Assembly (NCBI RefSeq): GCF_014205275.1
Contig: NZ_JACHND010000001.1
Location: 3,844,001 to 3,908,000 of the forward strand
Direction of reading: 5' to 3'
From: Sphaerisporangium siamense
Lineage (GTDB): Bacteria; Actinomycetota; Actinomycetes; Streptosporangiales; Streptosporangiaceae
DNA length: 64,000 nucleotides
In this document: positions 1-8,235 of the stretch, in pieces
How the letters are laid out: the number at the start of each line of letters is the position of its first letter
Numbering within the stretch: position 1 is the stretch's first letter
Notes under the pieces: model-generated
Databases searched by the model: none
What the model saw: the letters and a program-made list of their open reading frames with translations, nothing else
What the model was told of the DNA's origin: nothing
Position numbers and translations under genes: made by a program

Positions 1-78
1 CGGCGCGGCCGATGTCGGTGGAGGTCGGCTCGCGCGCCGGTCGAGGGGCCGCCGTGGGTGATGTGTGGGTGCATCTGA

Positions 79-105
79 TCAGGTCCAGATGATGCCTCGC
101 ACCAT
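79..105 (-). CDS. Candidate 8-residue leader peptide
   Basis: A very short reading frame (MVRGIIWT then TGA) has an excellent Shine-Dalgarno sequence, AAAGGAG at 111-117, five bases before its ATG. A second ATG at position 74 (reading MHPHITHGG) stays open to the left edge of the window, so the octapeptide could be a translated leader in front of a gene lying to the left. No function is recognised. The good ribosome binding site is what is seen; the leader role is inference, and a fortuitous site cannot be excluded. Confidence 0.25.
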   Translation of the reverse strand: MVRGIIWT

Positions 106-312
106 GGCTGCTCCTTTCCCGCAGGGGAGCCGCTCGTCGTGGAGCGGTCGGATCGAGGCCGGCGCCTCTGAACCCCCGAGGCGTGGCCGCAGTGCTCCAA
201 CGTAGCGGTTCTCTTCGCGGCCCGCACACTCTGCGACTATTGTGTTACACATCGTGAGACGTACAGTCGAGACATCCACCCGGTCCTGGCCGATGTGAGC
301 GTGGGGGAAGTG

Positions 313-1617
313 ATGACGGCGCCCGGTCATTCCTCGGTCGAGCCACGCGGCGGCGTGCTATCGCTAGCCGACCGCTGGCCGCTGCTGGCTCAGCCCACCA
401 TGCTGGTCCTCTATCTTTGCGCCACCGTGGGCCTCGCCGCGGGCGCCGCGGGCTATCTTGCCACGGCCACCCCGTTCCGCTGGGCCGAGTTCCTGACCTT
501 CCTGGCCCTGGTGGCGTGCGGCGCCGTCTGCATCGAGGCCACCCGCAGGCTCGGCATGCCGGCCGGCGTCTCGCGTGACCTGTTGTCGGCGTGGTGGCTG
601 CCGGTGGCCCTGCTGCTGCCTCCGGTGTACGCCCTGCTGGCCCCGCTGCCGCTGCAGTTCCTGCTGCAGATCCGCGTGCGGGCCACGGTCCTGTACCGCC
701 GCGTGTTCAGCGCCGCCGCCATCGGCCTCGCCGCGGGCGTCGCGTCGATGGTCTTCCACGCCTTCGTGCGCGATCCCGCCGGGCCCGCGCTGCGCTCGGG
801 CGGCCCGATCGTGCTGGCCGTGGCCTGCGCCGTGATCTTCACGGTGCTCAACACGGCCTTGATCGCCGCCGCGCTGCACATCTCCGACCGCGACATCCGC
901 TGGCGCGACGTCCTGTGGGACCGTGAGCGCGTCCTGCTCGACGTCGTCGAGCTCTGCCTCGGCGTCCTGGTCGCCATCGCCTGCGGGGTCAGCCCCCTGC
1001 TCCTGCTGCTGACGCTCCCGCCGGTCGTGCTCCTGCAACGCAGCCTGCTGCACGCCCAGCTCAAGGCCGCCGCCCGCACCGACGCCAAGACCGGCCTGCT
1101 CAACGCCACGGCCTGGCAGCGCGAGGCCGACACCGAGATCGTCCGCGCCCGCCGCACCGGCGAGACGCTGGCCCTGCTCATCGTCGACATCGACCATTTC
1201 AAGCGGGTGAACGACACCTTCGGCCACCTGGTCGGCGACCAGGTGCTCGCCGGCGTGGCCACGGCCCTGCGCAGCCAGCTGCGCGACTACGACGTCGTGG
1301 GCAGGTTCGGCGGCGAAGAGTTCGTGATCCTTCTTCCCCGGGCGGACATCGGCGAGGCCCGCCGGGTGGCCGAGCGCCTGCGCTCCCGCGTCGGCAGAAT
1401 GGCCATCCCCGTCGATGACGCGATGATCACGGTCACGGTGTCCGCCGGGGTGGCCATCATGAGCGTCCATGGCGACGATCTGATCGAGCTTCTCGCCGCC
1501 GCCGATCTCGCCCTCTACCGGGCCAAAGAGCTGGGCCGCGATCGCATCTGCCTGCCGGTCGCGCCCGTCCCTCCGCCCCGTGCGCGGGCGGACAACTCCG
1601 ATGGCGGAATCCCCTAG
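313..1617 (+). CDS. Membrane-anchored GGDEF diguanylate cyclase
   Basis: The product is predicted to make cyclic di-GMP from two GTP at the membrane. The first half (about residues 25-240) is a series of hydrophobic segments compatible with six or more membrane helices and resembles a generic membrane sensor region. The C-terminal 165 residues form a GGDEF domain with the substrate-binding motif DIDHFKRVND, the active-site GGEEF near residue 333, and an RDYD inhibitory (I-site) motif five residues before it, so product inhibition is likely. No EAL domain follows. I prefer ATG 313, preceded by GGGGGAAG; GTG 295 is an in-frame alternative without a ribosome site. The gene ends 10 bases before ettA, so the two may be cotranscribed. 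The sensed signal is unknown. Confidence 0.9.
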   Translation: MTAPGHSSVEPRGGVLSLADRWPLLAQPTMLVLYLCATVGLAAGAAGYLATATPFRWAEFLTFLALVACGAVCIEATRRLGMPAGVSRDLLSAWWLPVALLLPPVYALLAPLPLQFLLQIRVRATVLYRRVFSAAAIGLAAGVASMVFHAFVRDPAGPALRSGGPIVLAVACAVIFTVLNTALIAAALHISDRDIRWRDVLWDRERVLLDVVELCLGVLVAIACGVSPLLLLLTLPPVVLLQRSLLHAQLKAAARTDAKTGLLNATAWQREADTEIVRARRTGETLALLIVDIDHFKRVNDTFGHLVGDQVLAGVATALRSQLRDYDVVGRFGGEEFVILLPRADIGEARRVAERLRSRVGRMAIPVDDAMITVTVSAGVAIMSVHGDDLIELLAAADLALYRAKELGRDRICLPVAPVPPPRARADNSDGGIP

Positions 1618-1627
1618 TCTTAGGAGC

Positions 1628-3292
1628 ATGCCCGAGTACATCTACACGATGCAGCGCGTGCGCAAGGCGCACGGCGACAAGGTTGTCCTTGACGACGTCA
1701 CGCTGCATTTCCTGCCCGGAGCCAAGATTGGTGTACTGGGCCCCAACGGTACTGGTAAGTCCACGCTTCTGAAGATGATGGCCGGTCTGGAGCAGCCGTC
1801 CAACGGCGACGCCCGGCTGATGCCCGGCTTCACGGTTGGCCTGCTTCAGCAGGAGCCCCCGCTCAACGAGTCCAAGGACGTCCTCGGCAACGTCCAGGAA
1901 GGTCTCGCCGACGTGCTCGCCATGCGGGCGCGCTTCGAAGAGATCGCCGAGCTCATGGCGACCGACTACAGCGACGAGCTCCTCGACGAGATGGGCAGGC
2001 TGCAGGAGGCCCTCGACCACCGCAACGCCTGGGACGTCGACAGCCAGCTCGAACAGGCCATGGACGCCCTGCGCTGCCCCCCGCCGGACGCCGACGTCAC
2101 CAAGCTGTCGGGTGGTGAGCGCCGCCGGGTCGCGCTGTGCAAGCTGCTGCTGGAGCAGCCCGACCTGCTGCTGCTGGACGAGCCCACCAACCACCTCGAC
2201 GCCGAGAGCGTCCAGTGGCTGGAGCAGCACCTGGAGAAGTATCCGGGCACCGTCCTGGCCGTCACCCACGACCGTTACTTCCTCGACAACGTCGCGACGT
2301 GGATCCTTGAGCTCGACCGCGGCCGCTGCTTCCCCTACGAGGGCAACTACTCCACCTACCTGGAGCAGAAGACGGCCCGCCTGAAGGTCGAGGGGCAGAA
2401 GGACGTCAAGCGCAGGAAGCGCCTGCAGGACGAGCTCGAGTGGGTGCGCTCCAACGCGCGGGCCCGCCAGACCAAGAGCCGGGCCCGCCTGCAGCGCTAC
2501 GAAGAGATGGCGGCCGAGGCCGACAAGTACCGCAAGCTCGACTTCGAAGAGATCCAGATCCCGCCGGGCCCGCGCCTCGGCACCACGGTGATCCGGGCGA
2601 ACGGAGTCACCAAGGGCTTCGGCGACCGCGTCCTCATGGAGGGGCTGAGCTTCGACCTGCCCCGCAACGGCATCGTCGGCATCATCGGCCCGAACGGCGT
2701 CGGCAAGACCACGCTCTTCCGCATGATCATGGACGCCGAGACCCCGGACTCGGGTGAGATCACGATCGGCGAGACCGTCAAGATCTCCTATGTGGACCAG
2801 GGGCGCAGCAACATCGCCCCGGACAAGAACGTCTGGCAGGTCGTCTCCGACGAGCTGGACCACATCAAGGTCGGCCACGTCGAGATGCCCTCGCGGGCGT
2901 ACATCGCGGCGTTCGGCTTCAAGGGCCCCGACCAGCAGAAGCCGGCGGGCATCCTGTCCGGCGGCGAGCGCAACCGCCTGAACCTGGCGCTCACCCTCAA
3001 GCAGGGCGGCAACGTCCTGCTGCTGGACGAGCCCACCAACGACCTCGACACCGAGACCCTGTCCAGCCTGGAGAACGCCCTGCTGGAGTTCCCGGGCTGT
3101 GCGGTGATCACCTCCCACGACCGCTGGTTCCTGGACCGCATCGCGACCCACATCCTGGCCTGGGAGGGCGACTCGAACTGGTTCTGGTTCGAGGGCAACT
3201 ACGCCGACTACGAGAAGAACAAGATCGAACGGCTGGGCCTTGAGGCGGCGCGCCCCCACCGCGTGACCTACCGCAAGCTCACCCGCGACTGA
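1628..3292 (+). CDS. ettA: Energy-dependent translational throttle protein EttA (ABC-F ATPase)
   Basis: This is a soluble ABC-F protein of 554 residues that binds the ribosomal E site and gates translation according to ATP/ADP ratio. The N-terminus MPEYIYTM is the conserved family start, so ATG 1628 is chosen over the upstream GTG 1580 that overlaps the cyclase gene. It has two ABC cassettes: Walker A GPNGTGKST near residue 40, signature LSGGERRRV near 160, Walker B LLLLDEPTNHLD near 182, and a second set GPNGVGKTT near 353, LSGGERNRL and LLLDEPTNDLD. Between them is the charged P-site interaction linker containing KSRARLQRYEEM. It has no transmembrane segment. It is followed by a strong hairpin terminator at 3302-3338. 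Confidence 0.96.
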   Translation: MPEYIYTMQRVRKAHGDKVVLDDVTLHFLPGAKIGVLGPNGTGKSTLLKMMAGLEQPSNGDARLMPGFTVGLLQQEPPLNESKDVLGNVQEGLADVLAMRARFEEIAELMATDYSDELLDEMGRLQEALDHRNAWDVDSQLEQAMDALRCPPPDADVTKLSGGERRRVALCKLLLEQPDLLLLDEPTNHLDAESVQWLEQHLEKYPGTVLAVTHDRYFLDNVATWILELDRGRCFPYEGNYSTYLEQKTARLKVEGQKDVKRRKRLQDELEWVRSNARARQTKSRARLQRYEEMAAEADKYRKLDFEEIQIPPGPRLGTTVIRANGVTKGFGDRVLMEGLSFDLPRNGIVGIIGPNGVGKTTLFRMIMDAETPDSGEITIGETVKISYVDQGRSNIAPDKNVWQVVSDELDHIKVGHVEMPSRAYIAAFGFKGPDQQKPAGILSGGERNRLNLALTLKQGGNVLLLDEPTNDLDTETLSSLENALLEFPGCAVITSHDRWFLDRIATHILAWEGDSNWFWFEGNYADYEKNKIERLGLEAARPHRVTYRKLTRD

Positions 3293-3301
3293 CACGAACC
3301 A

Positions 3302-3338
3302 CGATGGCGGGCCCGGTCCGAGACCGGGCCCGCCATCG
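3302..3338. terminator. Strong hairpin between ettA and glbO
   Basis: A perfect 17-bp inverted repeat (CGATGGCGGGCCCGGTC and its complement) with a 3-base loop. It sits 9 bases after the ettA stop and is well placed to end ettA transcription. It could also act for the convergent globin gene. It lacks a long T tract, as is usual in actinobacteria. Confidence 0.8.
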
Positions 3339-3378
3339 CGTTCCCGGGCACATGCCGGGCGCGCCCCGAAGCCGGGGA

Positions 3379-3777
3379 TCAGGGGTTGTTGACGAGGCTC
3401 TGCGCGGCGTACTCGAGGTAGTGCCAGAGCTTGGCCGAGAGCTCCTCGGGGAGTTCCAGCGAGTCGACGGCGTCCCGCATGTGCCGAAGCCAGGCGTCCC
3501 GCTCGGCGGGGCCGATCACGAACGGCACGTGCCGCATGCGCAACCGGGGGTGGCCGCGGCGCTCGCCGTACGTGCTGGGACCACCCCAGTACTGGATCAG
3601 GAACAGGCGCAGGCGCTCCTCGGCGCCGGTGAGATCCTCCTCGGGGTACAGCGGGCGCAGCAGGGGATCTTCCGCGACGCCCTCGTAGAAGCGGCGCACC
3701 AGGCGCTCGAACGCCTCCGAGCCGCCCACGGCGTCGTAGAACGAGATGGATTCCGGAGAAGTAGCGGACACGCTCAC
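3379..3777 (-). CDS. glbO: Group II truncated haemoglobin (GlbO type)
   Basis: A 132-residue haem protein of the 2-on-2 globin family, expected to bind oxygen and to take part in redox or NO/oxygen chemistry. The sequence is close to Mycobacterium GlbO: SFYDAVGG at the start, [11 protein letters not shown] (Tyr B10 region), [26 protein letters not shown], and [12 protein letters not shown] with the proximal His. RDAWLRHM holds the Trp of the distal pocket, and it ends SLVNNP. GTG 3777 is the likeliest start; GTG 3771 is an alternative. The ribosome site is weak. It lies 8 bases after the stop of the upstream mechanosensitive channel gene on the same strand, so the two are probably cotranscribed. 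Confidence 0.93.
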   Translation of the reverse strand: MSVSATSPESISFYDAVGGSEAFERLVRRFYEGVAEDPLLRPLYPEEDLTGAEERLRLFLIQYWGGPSTYGERRGHPRLRMRHVPFVIGPAERDAWLRHMRDAVDSLELPEELSAKLWHYLEYAAQSLVNNP

Positions 3778-3785
3778 AAGCCTAC

Positions 3786-4775
3786 TCAGACACTGGCGAG
3801 GGGAATCCCGGCGTGGTCGAGCGCGGCCTTGACCCGCACGCGAAGCTCCCTGGCCGCCTCGGCCTGGTGGGCGGGCACGGTCTTCACGGTGATCCGGAAG
3901 ATCACCGCCGCGGCGGAGATCTGCTCCAGCCCGTACACCTGGGGCTCCTCGACCAGCGCGATGTCGCGGAACTCCGGGTCCTCCCAGATGTCCGCGGCGA
4001 TCTTCTTGAGGATCTCGCGGACGGCGGTGACGTCCGACTCGTAGGCCACGGGCACGTCCACGAGTGCCCGCGACCAGCCCTGCGACTCGTTGCCGACCCG
4101 GTTGATCGTGCCGTTGCGCACGTACCAGACCCGGCCGTCGACGTCCCGCAGGCGGGTGATCCGCAGCGTGACGGCCTCGACGGTGCCGGCGGCCACCCCG
4201 GTGTCGATCAGGTCGCCGACGCCGTACTGGTCCTCCACGAGCATGAACATGCCCGCGATGAAGTCCTTGACGAGTTCCTGTGCGCCGAACCCGACCGCGA
4301 TGCCGAGGATGCCGACGCTGGTCAGGATGGGGGCCAGGTCCAGCCCGAAGCGCCCGAGGACCATCAGGCCGGCGGTGCCGAAGACGATGGCCGTGACCAG
4401 GCTGCTGAGGACGGACCCGAGCGTCTCGGCCCGCTGGCGGCGCCGCTCGGTGAGCACGGCGGCGGCCCCGTCCATGGGGGTGGCCCCCCGGAACCGTAGG
4501 CGCTCGGGCATGACGCCGTCGGCGGCCCGCCGGATCACCCGGTCGATCAGCCGGTTGAGGAGCGCTCGGATGATCAGGGCGACGACGACGATGAGTGCGA
4601 TGCTGATGACCCAGGCCACTGGCGACGCCCACTCGGGAGGAAGCACGTTCAGCAGGGTCGCACAGACGGCGTCGTCGCGACCGTTGCCGCCGCAACCTTT
4701 CAGAAAATTGACGCCGAACTCCGTGACCGGATCGGGCGTCGGACTGGGCGTCGGGCTGGGGGCCAGCAGGAACAC
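3786..4775 (-). CDS. Small-conductance mechanosensitive channel (MscS family)
   Basis: A predicted inner-membrane channel that opens on membrane tension and releases solutes on hypo-osmotic shock. After a short Pro/Ser-rich N-terminus there are transmembrane segments near residues 45-65 ([19 protein letters not shown]) and 105-130. The pore-lining TM3 contains [20 protein letters not shown]. The beta domain and C-terminal MscS_C region follow ([24 protein letters not shown]). GTG 4775, preceded by AAGGGGATC, gives 329 residues. The upstream extension to 5030 is Arg/Pro/Gly-rich and looks non-coding. Two direct repeats at 4821-4853 lie just upstream and may be its control site. Confidence 0.92.
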   Translation of the reverse strand: MFLLAPSPTPSPTPDPVTEFGVNFLKGCGGNGRDDAVCATLLNVLPPEWASPVAWVISIALIVVVALIIRALLNRLIDRVIRRAADGVMPERLRFRGATPMDGAAAVLTERRRQRAETLGSVLSSLVTAIVFGTAGLMVLGRFGLDLAPILTSVGILGIAVGFGAQELVKDFIAGMFMLVEDQYGVGDLIDTGVAAGTVEAVTLRITRLRDVDGRVWYVRNGTINRVGNESQGWSRALVDVPVAYESDVTAVREILKKIAADIWEDPEFRDIALVEEPQVYGLEQISAAAVIFRITVKTVPAHQAEAARELRVRVKAALDHAGIPLASV

Positions 4776-4820
4776 GCGGTTGATCCCCTTCGGATCGGGT
4801 CGGTCGGCGAAGACGATTAT

Positions 4821-4853
4821 CGGTACTTGACCTACAAGGAACGGTACTTGACC
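4821..4853. promoter_or_regulatory. Tandem direct repeats upstream of the mechanosensitive channel
   Basis: The 12-mer CGGTACTTGACC occurs at 4821-4832 and exactly again at 4842-4853, a period of 21 bp or two helical turns. It lies 46-78 bp upstream of GTG 4775 and is compatible with binding of a protein dimer or tandem promoter elements. No regulator is identified. Confidence 0.45.
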
Positions 4854-5379
4854 GAAGCGCCTTCGCCGACCGGCCCGGCCGCCGCCACATCGCGCCGGGG
4901 AAGACGGGAGTGCCCGGCCCGGGGCCGCGGAGGGCGGGCCCGGACACCCCGGTGACGTACGGCCCGGGCGGGACACGCACCCGGAAGCGTGTCCCGCGCC
5001 GTTTCCGATCGGGGTTCTCCCGATCACCACCGGAGGCGGAGGGCGTCCGCGCCCGGAGGCTGCTTCAGGGGCCGCTCGGCCCGGCGGGGAGCACGGGCCT
5101 GAATCGGTTCAGCGCAGCGCCGGAAATCATCCACTGCGCCCGTAAAATGGAGCCCTTATCCTGTAAGGGGTTCTACGTACTCACACGCCGTTGTATGGGC
5201 ACGTATGCGGGTTTCCCGAAATGTGCCGGAAAACCATACGGAGCCGGCGGGGCGCCCAGCGCTCTGGCCGTGTCGCCACGGTCCGGAGCGCTCCGCACCG
5301 GACGCCCCGCCGACCCCGAAGAGCCGCGGTGTGACGCGGGCGGACGAGATGACTGCGCTGCATCGCGTCCGCCACGTGC
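4854..5379. other. Gene-free spacer with a hairpin
   Basis: No convincing gene is seen in these 526 bases; the open frames have poor codon bias. A perfect 11-bp stem (GCGGGACACGC and complement, 8-base loop) lies at 4968-4997, and a 7-bp stem (GATCGGG) lies at 5007-5025. The stretch around 5150-5240 is relatively AT-rich and may hold promoter sequence. Confidence 0.5.
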
Positions 5380-5649
5380 CTATTCGCTCACCGCGGCCAG
5401 CACTCGGGCGACCTTGGTCGCCGCCCCCGCGGGGTCGTCGGCCTTGTGCATGCGCTCGCCCCATGACCACCAGTAGTACGCGGGAGTCGCCTGCGCCCGG
5501 CAGGTGACGTTCTCGGCCAGGGTCGTGGCGTTCGGATTGATCACGCGGACGAACGCCCGTCCCGACTGTGTGCGCACCACCCTGGCGAGCAGCCCGCGAG
5601 CGTCGAGCTCGTCGGCCAGTCGTTCGAGGTGCTGGAAGCTGTCGTCCAC
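5380..5649 (-). CDS. Small Trp-rich hypothetical protein divergent from XRE regulator
   Basis: An 89-residue acidic soluble protein of unknown function. GTG 5649 follows GAAGG and starts the segment VDDSFQHLERLADELDARG, an amphipathic helix; the rest holds RVINPNATTLAENV and the aromatic cluster AYYWWSWGERM. I recall similar small proteins beside XRE-family regulators in this actinobacterial group, but no named domain. It is transcribed away from the XRE-TPR regulator at 5982, with a 332-bp shared upstream region. A role as a regulatory partner is only inference from that arrangement. Confidence 0.7.
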   Translation of the reverse strand: MDDSFQHLERLADELDARGLLARVVRTQSGRAFVRVINPNATTLAENVTCRAQATPAYYWWSWGERMHKADDPAGAATKVARVLAAVSE

Positions 5650-5882
5650 TCGGAGCCTTCCTCGTCTCCAGCGATTTCCCGTGGTGTTAATCCCAGGCGA
5701 ATCGCGGCTGGTTGGCCAAATCTGACTCACCCGCGCCGATGGGTCAACGAAGGTTCACAGGCGACCGGGTGGGGGGTTATTTCAAGTGGGTTGAAAGAAC
5801 ATCCCCGGCGGGGGACGATTCTATGCCAGCAGCTTCTATCGTCCTTTCACGGCTGGTCATAACTGGTCCATCATTCTCAATA

Positions 5883-5914
5883 GACGCAGCGTAACCCGGC
5901 AGTGATGCTGCGTC
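5883..5914. promoter_or_regulatory. Inverted repeat in the divergent intergenic region
   Basis: A perfect 8-bp inverted repeat, GACGCAGC and GCTGCGTC, with a 16-base spacer lies in the AT-richer intergenic region between the small hypothetical gene and the XRE-TPR gene. It is 68 bp upstream of ATG 5982. It could be the operator of the adjacent XRE regulator; no footprint exists to support this. Confidence 0.35.
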
Positions 5915-5981
5915 ATCACAGGTGAGGACCGGTCGGGATATGTGACCAGCATGAGCGGCTGGCCGCAAGGGAGGGGCCGGG

Positions 5982-7556
5982 ATGTCCGGCAGACAGCACA
6001 AGGAAACGGAGACGGCCCGGCGCGCCCGGGCCCGCGGCCTCGCGGTCGGCCGTAGCGCGGCCCGAATCGCCGAGGAGATTTATGAAGAGTGTTCCCCCCA
6101 TTTCGGGACAACTCGAATCAAATCACACCGCCTCGCGCACGGGGTCGCCCTTGCCGACGTGATCGAGCAGGTGCGCGCCCTGTTCGAGCGTGACGGCAAG
6201 CCCGCACCCGGCATCGGGGAAACGCTTCTCAGTGCGTACGAAAGCGGGCTGAAGCGCCCCGGGCCCGAGTACCTCCACTATCTATGTTCCGTCTACCGGG
6301 TCGAGCCGGCCGCCCTCGGATACGACGGCCCGTGCATCTGTGGCCATGGCCACCGAATGCCAGGCGTCGTACGGGGCGGCCTCAAAGAGGTCAAACCCGA
6401 AAATTCCCCCGATACGCGTGAGCTGTGGACGAAACCGCTCAGCGACTCCTCCGCGGACGGGGGTGAGGAGGACGAGAACGTGTTACGTAGGACGCTGCTG
6501 GCGATGATCGCCGGATCCACGGTCCCGCTGAACGACTCCGTGCTCGGCGCGGCCGACAACATCCGCAGGCGTATGGACGAGACCCTGGTGTCGACCACCG
6601 TGTCCCCGGCGATGCTCGACCACTGGGAAGAGGCCGCGGCCTCTTTCGGACGGCAGTACATGAACACCCCGCCTCTTCGCCAGCTCTGCGACGTGCTCCT
6701 GGAGTTCAGCACCGTGCGGCAGGCGATGGAGCGCCACCAGCCGATCGACCTCCAGGAACGGCTGTGCGCCCTGGCCGCCCGCCTGGCGGGGCTGGCCGGC
6801 ATCATCATGATCGACCTCGGCGACCAGCGCCTTGCCCGCTCCTTCTTCCGCACCTCGCGCACCGCGGCGGACGAGACGGGCGACCGCGCGCTGCGCGCCT
6901 GGGTCACCGCCCGCGAGGCCCTGGTGCCCCTGTTCTACGGAGACCCGCGCGAGGCGCTCAACCTGGCCAAGAAGAGCCGCGACCTCGCCGGCCAGACCCC
7001 GTGCGCGGCCAAGGCCATGGCCCCCGTCGTGGAGGCCAGGGCGCTGTCCATGCTCGCGAACGCCGGCGGCAAGAAGGACGTGGTCGACCAGGCCAAGCGC
7101 GCCCTGGCCCGCGCCCGCGCGGCGTTCGCCCAGATGACTCCCGCCCAGCAGGAGGACACCGTCTTCGGCTACACCGAGCGGCAGCTCTACTTCCACCAGG
7201 GCGACGCGCTCACCCGCCTCGGCCAGACCGTCGAGGCCGACCTGATCCTTGAGCAGGCGCTGGAGAAGTACGACGGCGACCTGCTCGACCAGACGCTCAT
7301 CAGGTTCGACCAGGCGCACTGCCGGCTGCTCGAAGGCGACGGCGCGGAGGCGTTGCGGCTCGGCCAGGAGGCGGTCGAGCGGGTCGGCGAGGGCTTCCGC
7401 ACGGACATCATCGTGCGCCGCGCCGCCGACCTCGCCCGCGCGATCCAGGCCAAGTGCGGCCCCGTGGAGGGCCTGCGCGACTTCGTCGACCAGCTCGCGA
7501 AGCTCAACCCTCCGGCCGACGAGGCGTCCTCCGCTGCCGCGGAGGTCGATGCATGA
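5982..7556 (+). CDS. XRE-family transcriptional regulator with TPR-like C-terminal region
   Basis: The product has 524 residues. A helix-turn-helix region of the XRE/Cro type lies near residues 40-110 (RIKSHRLAHGVALADVIEQV, then ETLLSAYESGLKRPGPEYL). A linker with Cys and His (CICGHGH) follows near residue 122. The remaining 350 residues are helical hairpins of the tetratricopeptide type (for example LARSFFRTSRTAADETGDRA and ALVPLFYGDPREALNLAKKS). Proteins of this layout usually bind DNA under control of a peptide or protein ligand of the TPR domain. ATG 5982 follows GGGAGGGG. The stop overlaps the start of the GNAT gene (ATGA), so the two are translationally coupled. What it senses is unknown. 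Confidence 0.88.
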   Translation: MSGRQHKETETARRARARGLAVGRSAARIAEEIYEECSPHFGTTRIKSHRLAHGVALADVIEQVRALFERDGKPAPGIGETLLSAYESGLKRPGPEYLHYLCSVYRVEPAALGYDGPCICGHGHRMPGVVRGGLKEVKPENSPDTRELWTKPLSDSSADGGEEDENVLRRTLLAMIAGSTVPLNDSVLGAADNIRRRMDETLVSTTVSPAMLDHWEEAAASFGRQYMNTPPLRQLCDVLLEFSTVRQAMERHQPIDLQERLCALAARLAGLAGIIMIDLGDQRLARSFFRTSRTAADETGDRALRAWVTAREALVPLFYGDPREALNLAKKSRDLAGQTPCAAKAMAPVVEARALSMLANAGGKKDVVDQAKRALARARAAFAQMTPAQQEDTVFGYTERQLYFHQGDALTRLGQTVEADLILEQALEKYDGDLLDQTLIRFDQAHCRLLEGDGAEALRLGQEAVERVGEGFRTDIIVRRAADLARAIQAKCGPVEGLRDFVDQLAKLNPPADEASSAAAEVDA

Positions 7557-8050
7557 CGCTTGTGCTCAGGCGGTATCGCTGGTCGGATCGGGACGCCGTC
7601 TGGGAGCTGCACCGCACCTGCCTCGCCCAGGTCGGGATCACGCTGGGGGACGGGGTCTACTACGAGGACGACATCCCTCGGATCACCGAGATCTACCTGG
7701 CCGACCGGGGCGAGTTCCTGGTCGGCGAGGTGGAGGGCGCCGGCATCGTGGCCATGGGCGGCCTGCGGCGCGTCGACGACGAGACCGCCGAGCTGTGCCG
7801 GCTGCGCGTGCGCCCCGACTTCCAGCGGCGCGGGTTCGGCACGCGGATCATCGACGCGCTGGAGGCGTCCGCCCTGCGCCTCGGCTACGGCAGGCTGCGC
7901 GGGGACACCACGTTGTCCCAGGGCGCCGCGCTGGAGCTCTACCGGAAGTACGGCTGGCGTGAAGTCCGCCGCGAGGAGAGGGGCGGGCAGGTGGTCGTTT
8001 ACGGCGAGAAGACGCTGGCGCGGGACCGCTCATCGCAACTTACCGGTTAG
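7553..8050 (+). CDS. GNAT-family N-acetyltransferase
   Basis: A 165-residue GCN5-related acetyltransferase, transferring an acetyl group from acetyl-CoA to an unidentified amine. The acetyl-CoA-binding motif A is LRVRPDFQRRGFGTRIID (R/Q-x-x-G-x-G/A type), followed by ALRLGYGRLRGDTT and LYRKYGWREV typical of the C-terminal motif B. It starts inside the stop codon of the XRE-TPR gene (ATGA), so both are made from one transcript. About 95 bp of low-GC sequence separates it from the peptide gene at 8161. Confidence 0.9.
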   Translation: MTLVLRRYRWSDRDAVWELHRTCLAQVGITLGDGVYYEDDIPRITEIYLADRGEFLVGEVEGAGIVAMGGLRRVDDETAELCRLRVRPDFQRRGFGTRIIDALEASALRLGYGRLRGDTTLSQGAALELYRKYGWREVRREERGGQVVVYGEKTLARDRSSQLTG

Positions 8051-8160
8051 ACGCAATATATCGACGATATCCGGATGATTCAGACCGAAATGCTTGCGGA
8101 TTTATAGATATGTTCCATAATTGGGTCTTTGTAGCCGGAGACCTGATGAGAGGGCACCCG

Positions 8161-8235
8161 ATGAAGAAGATCGTCGTCCGCAAGCCTGGCATGGTCCATC
8201 TCACCGGCAGCGCCAGCGCGATCCACAAGGGGTGA
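8161..8235 (+). CDS. Short basic peptide gene coupled to TPR protein
   Basis: A 24-residue peptide starting MKKIVVRKPG, then MVHLTGSAS and a basic end. GAGAGGG at 8148-8154 is placed six bases before ATG 8161. An in-frame ATG at 8146, itself preceded by GGAG, would add five residues (MRGHP). The stop codon TGA overlaps GTG 8232 of the following TPR gene (GTGA), a strong sign that both are translated together. It is too short for most gene finders. It has no Cys and no obvious signal peptide. It could be a signalling peptide, a precursor of a modified peptide, or a regulatory leader. No named family is recognised; function is inference only. Confidence 0.6.
   Translation: MKKIVVRKPGMVHLTGSASAIHKG

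Noticed and set aside
364..1641. Long open frames on the minus strand inside the diguanylate cyclase gene
   Set aside because: They are antisense shadows caused by high GC; their products are Arg/Gly/Gln-rich with no domain, whereas the plus-strand protein has a clear GGDEF domain.
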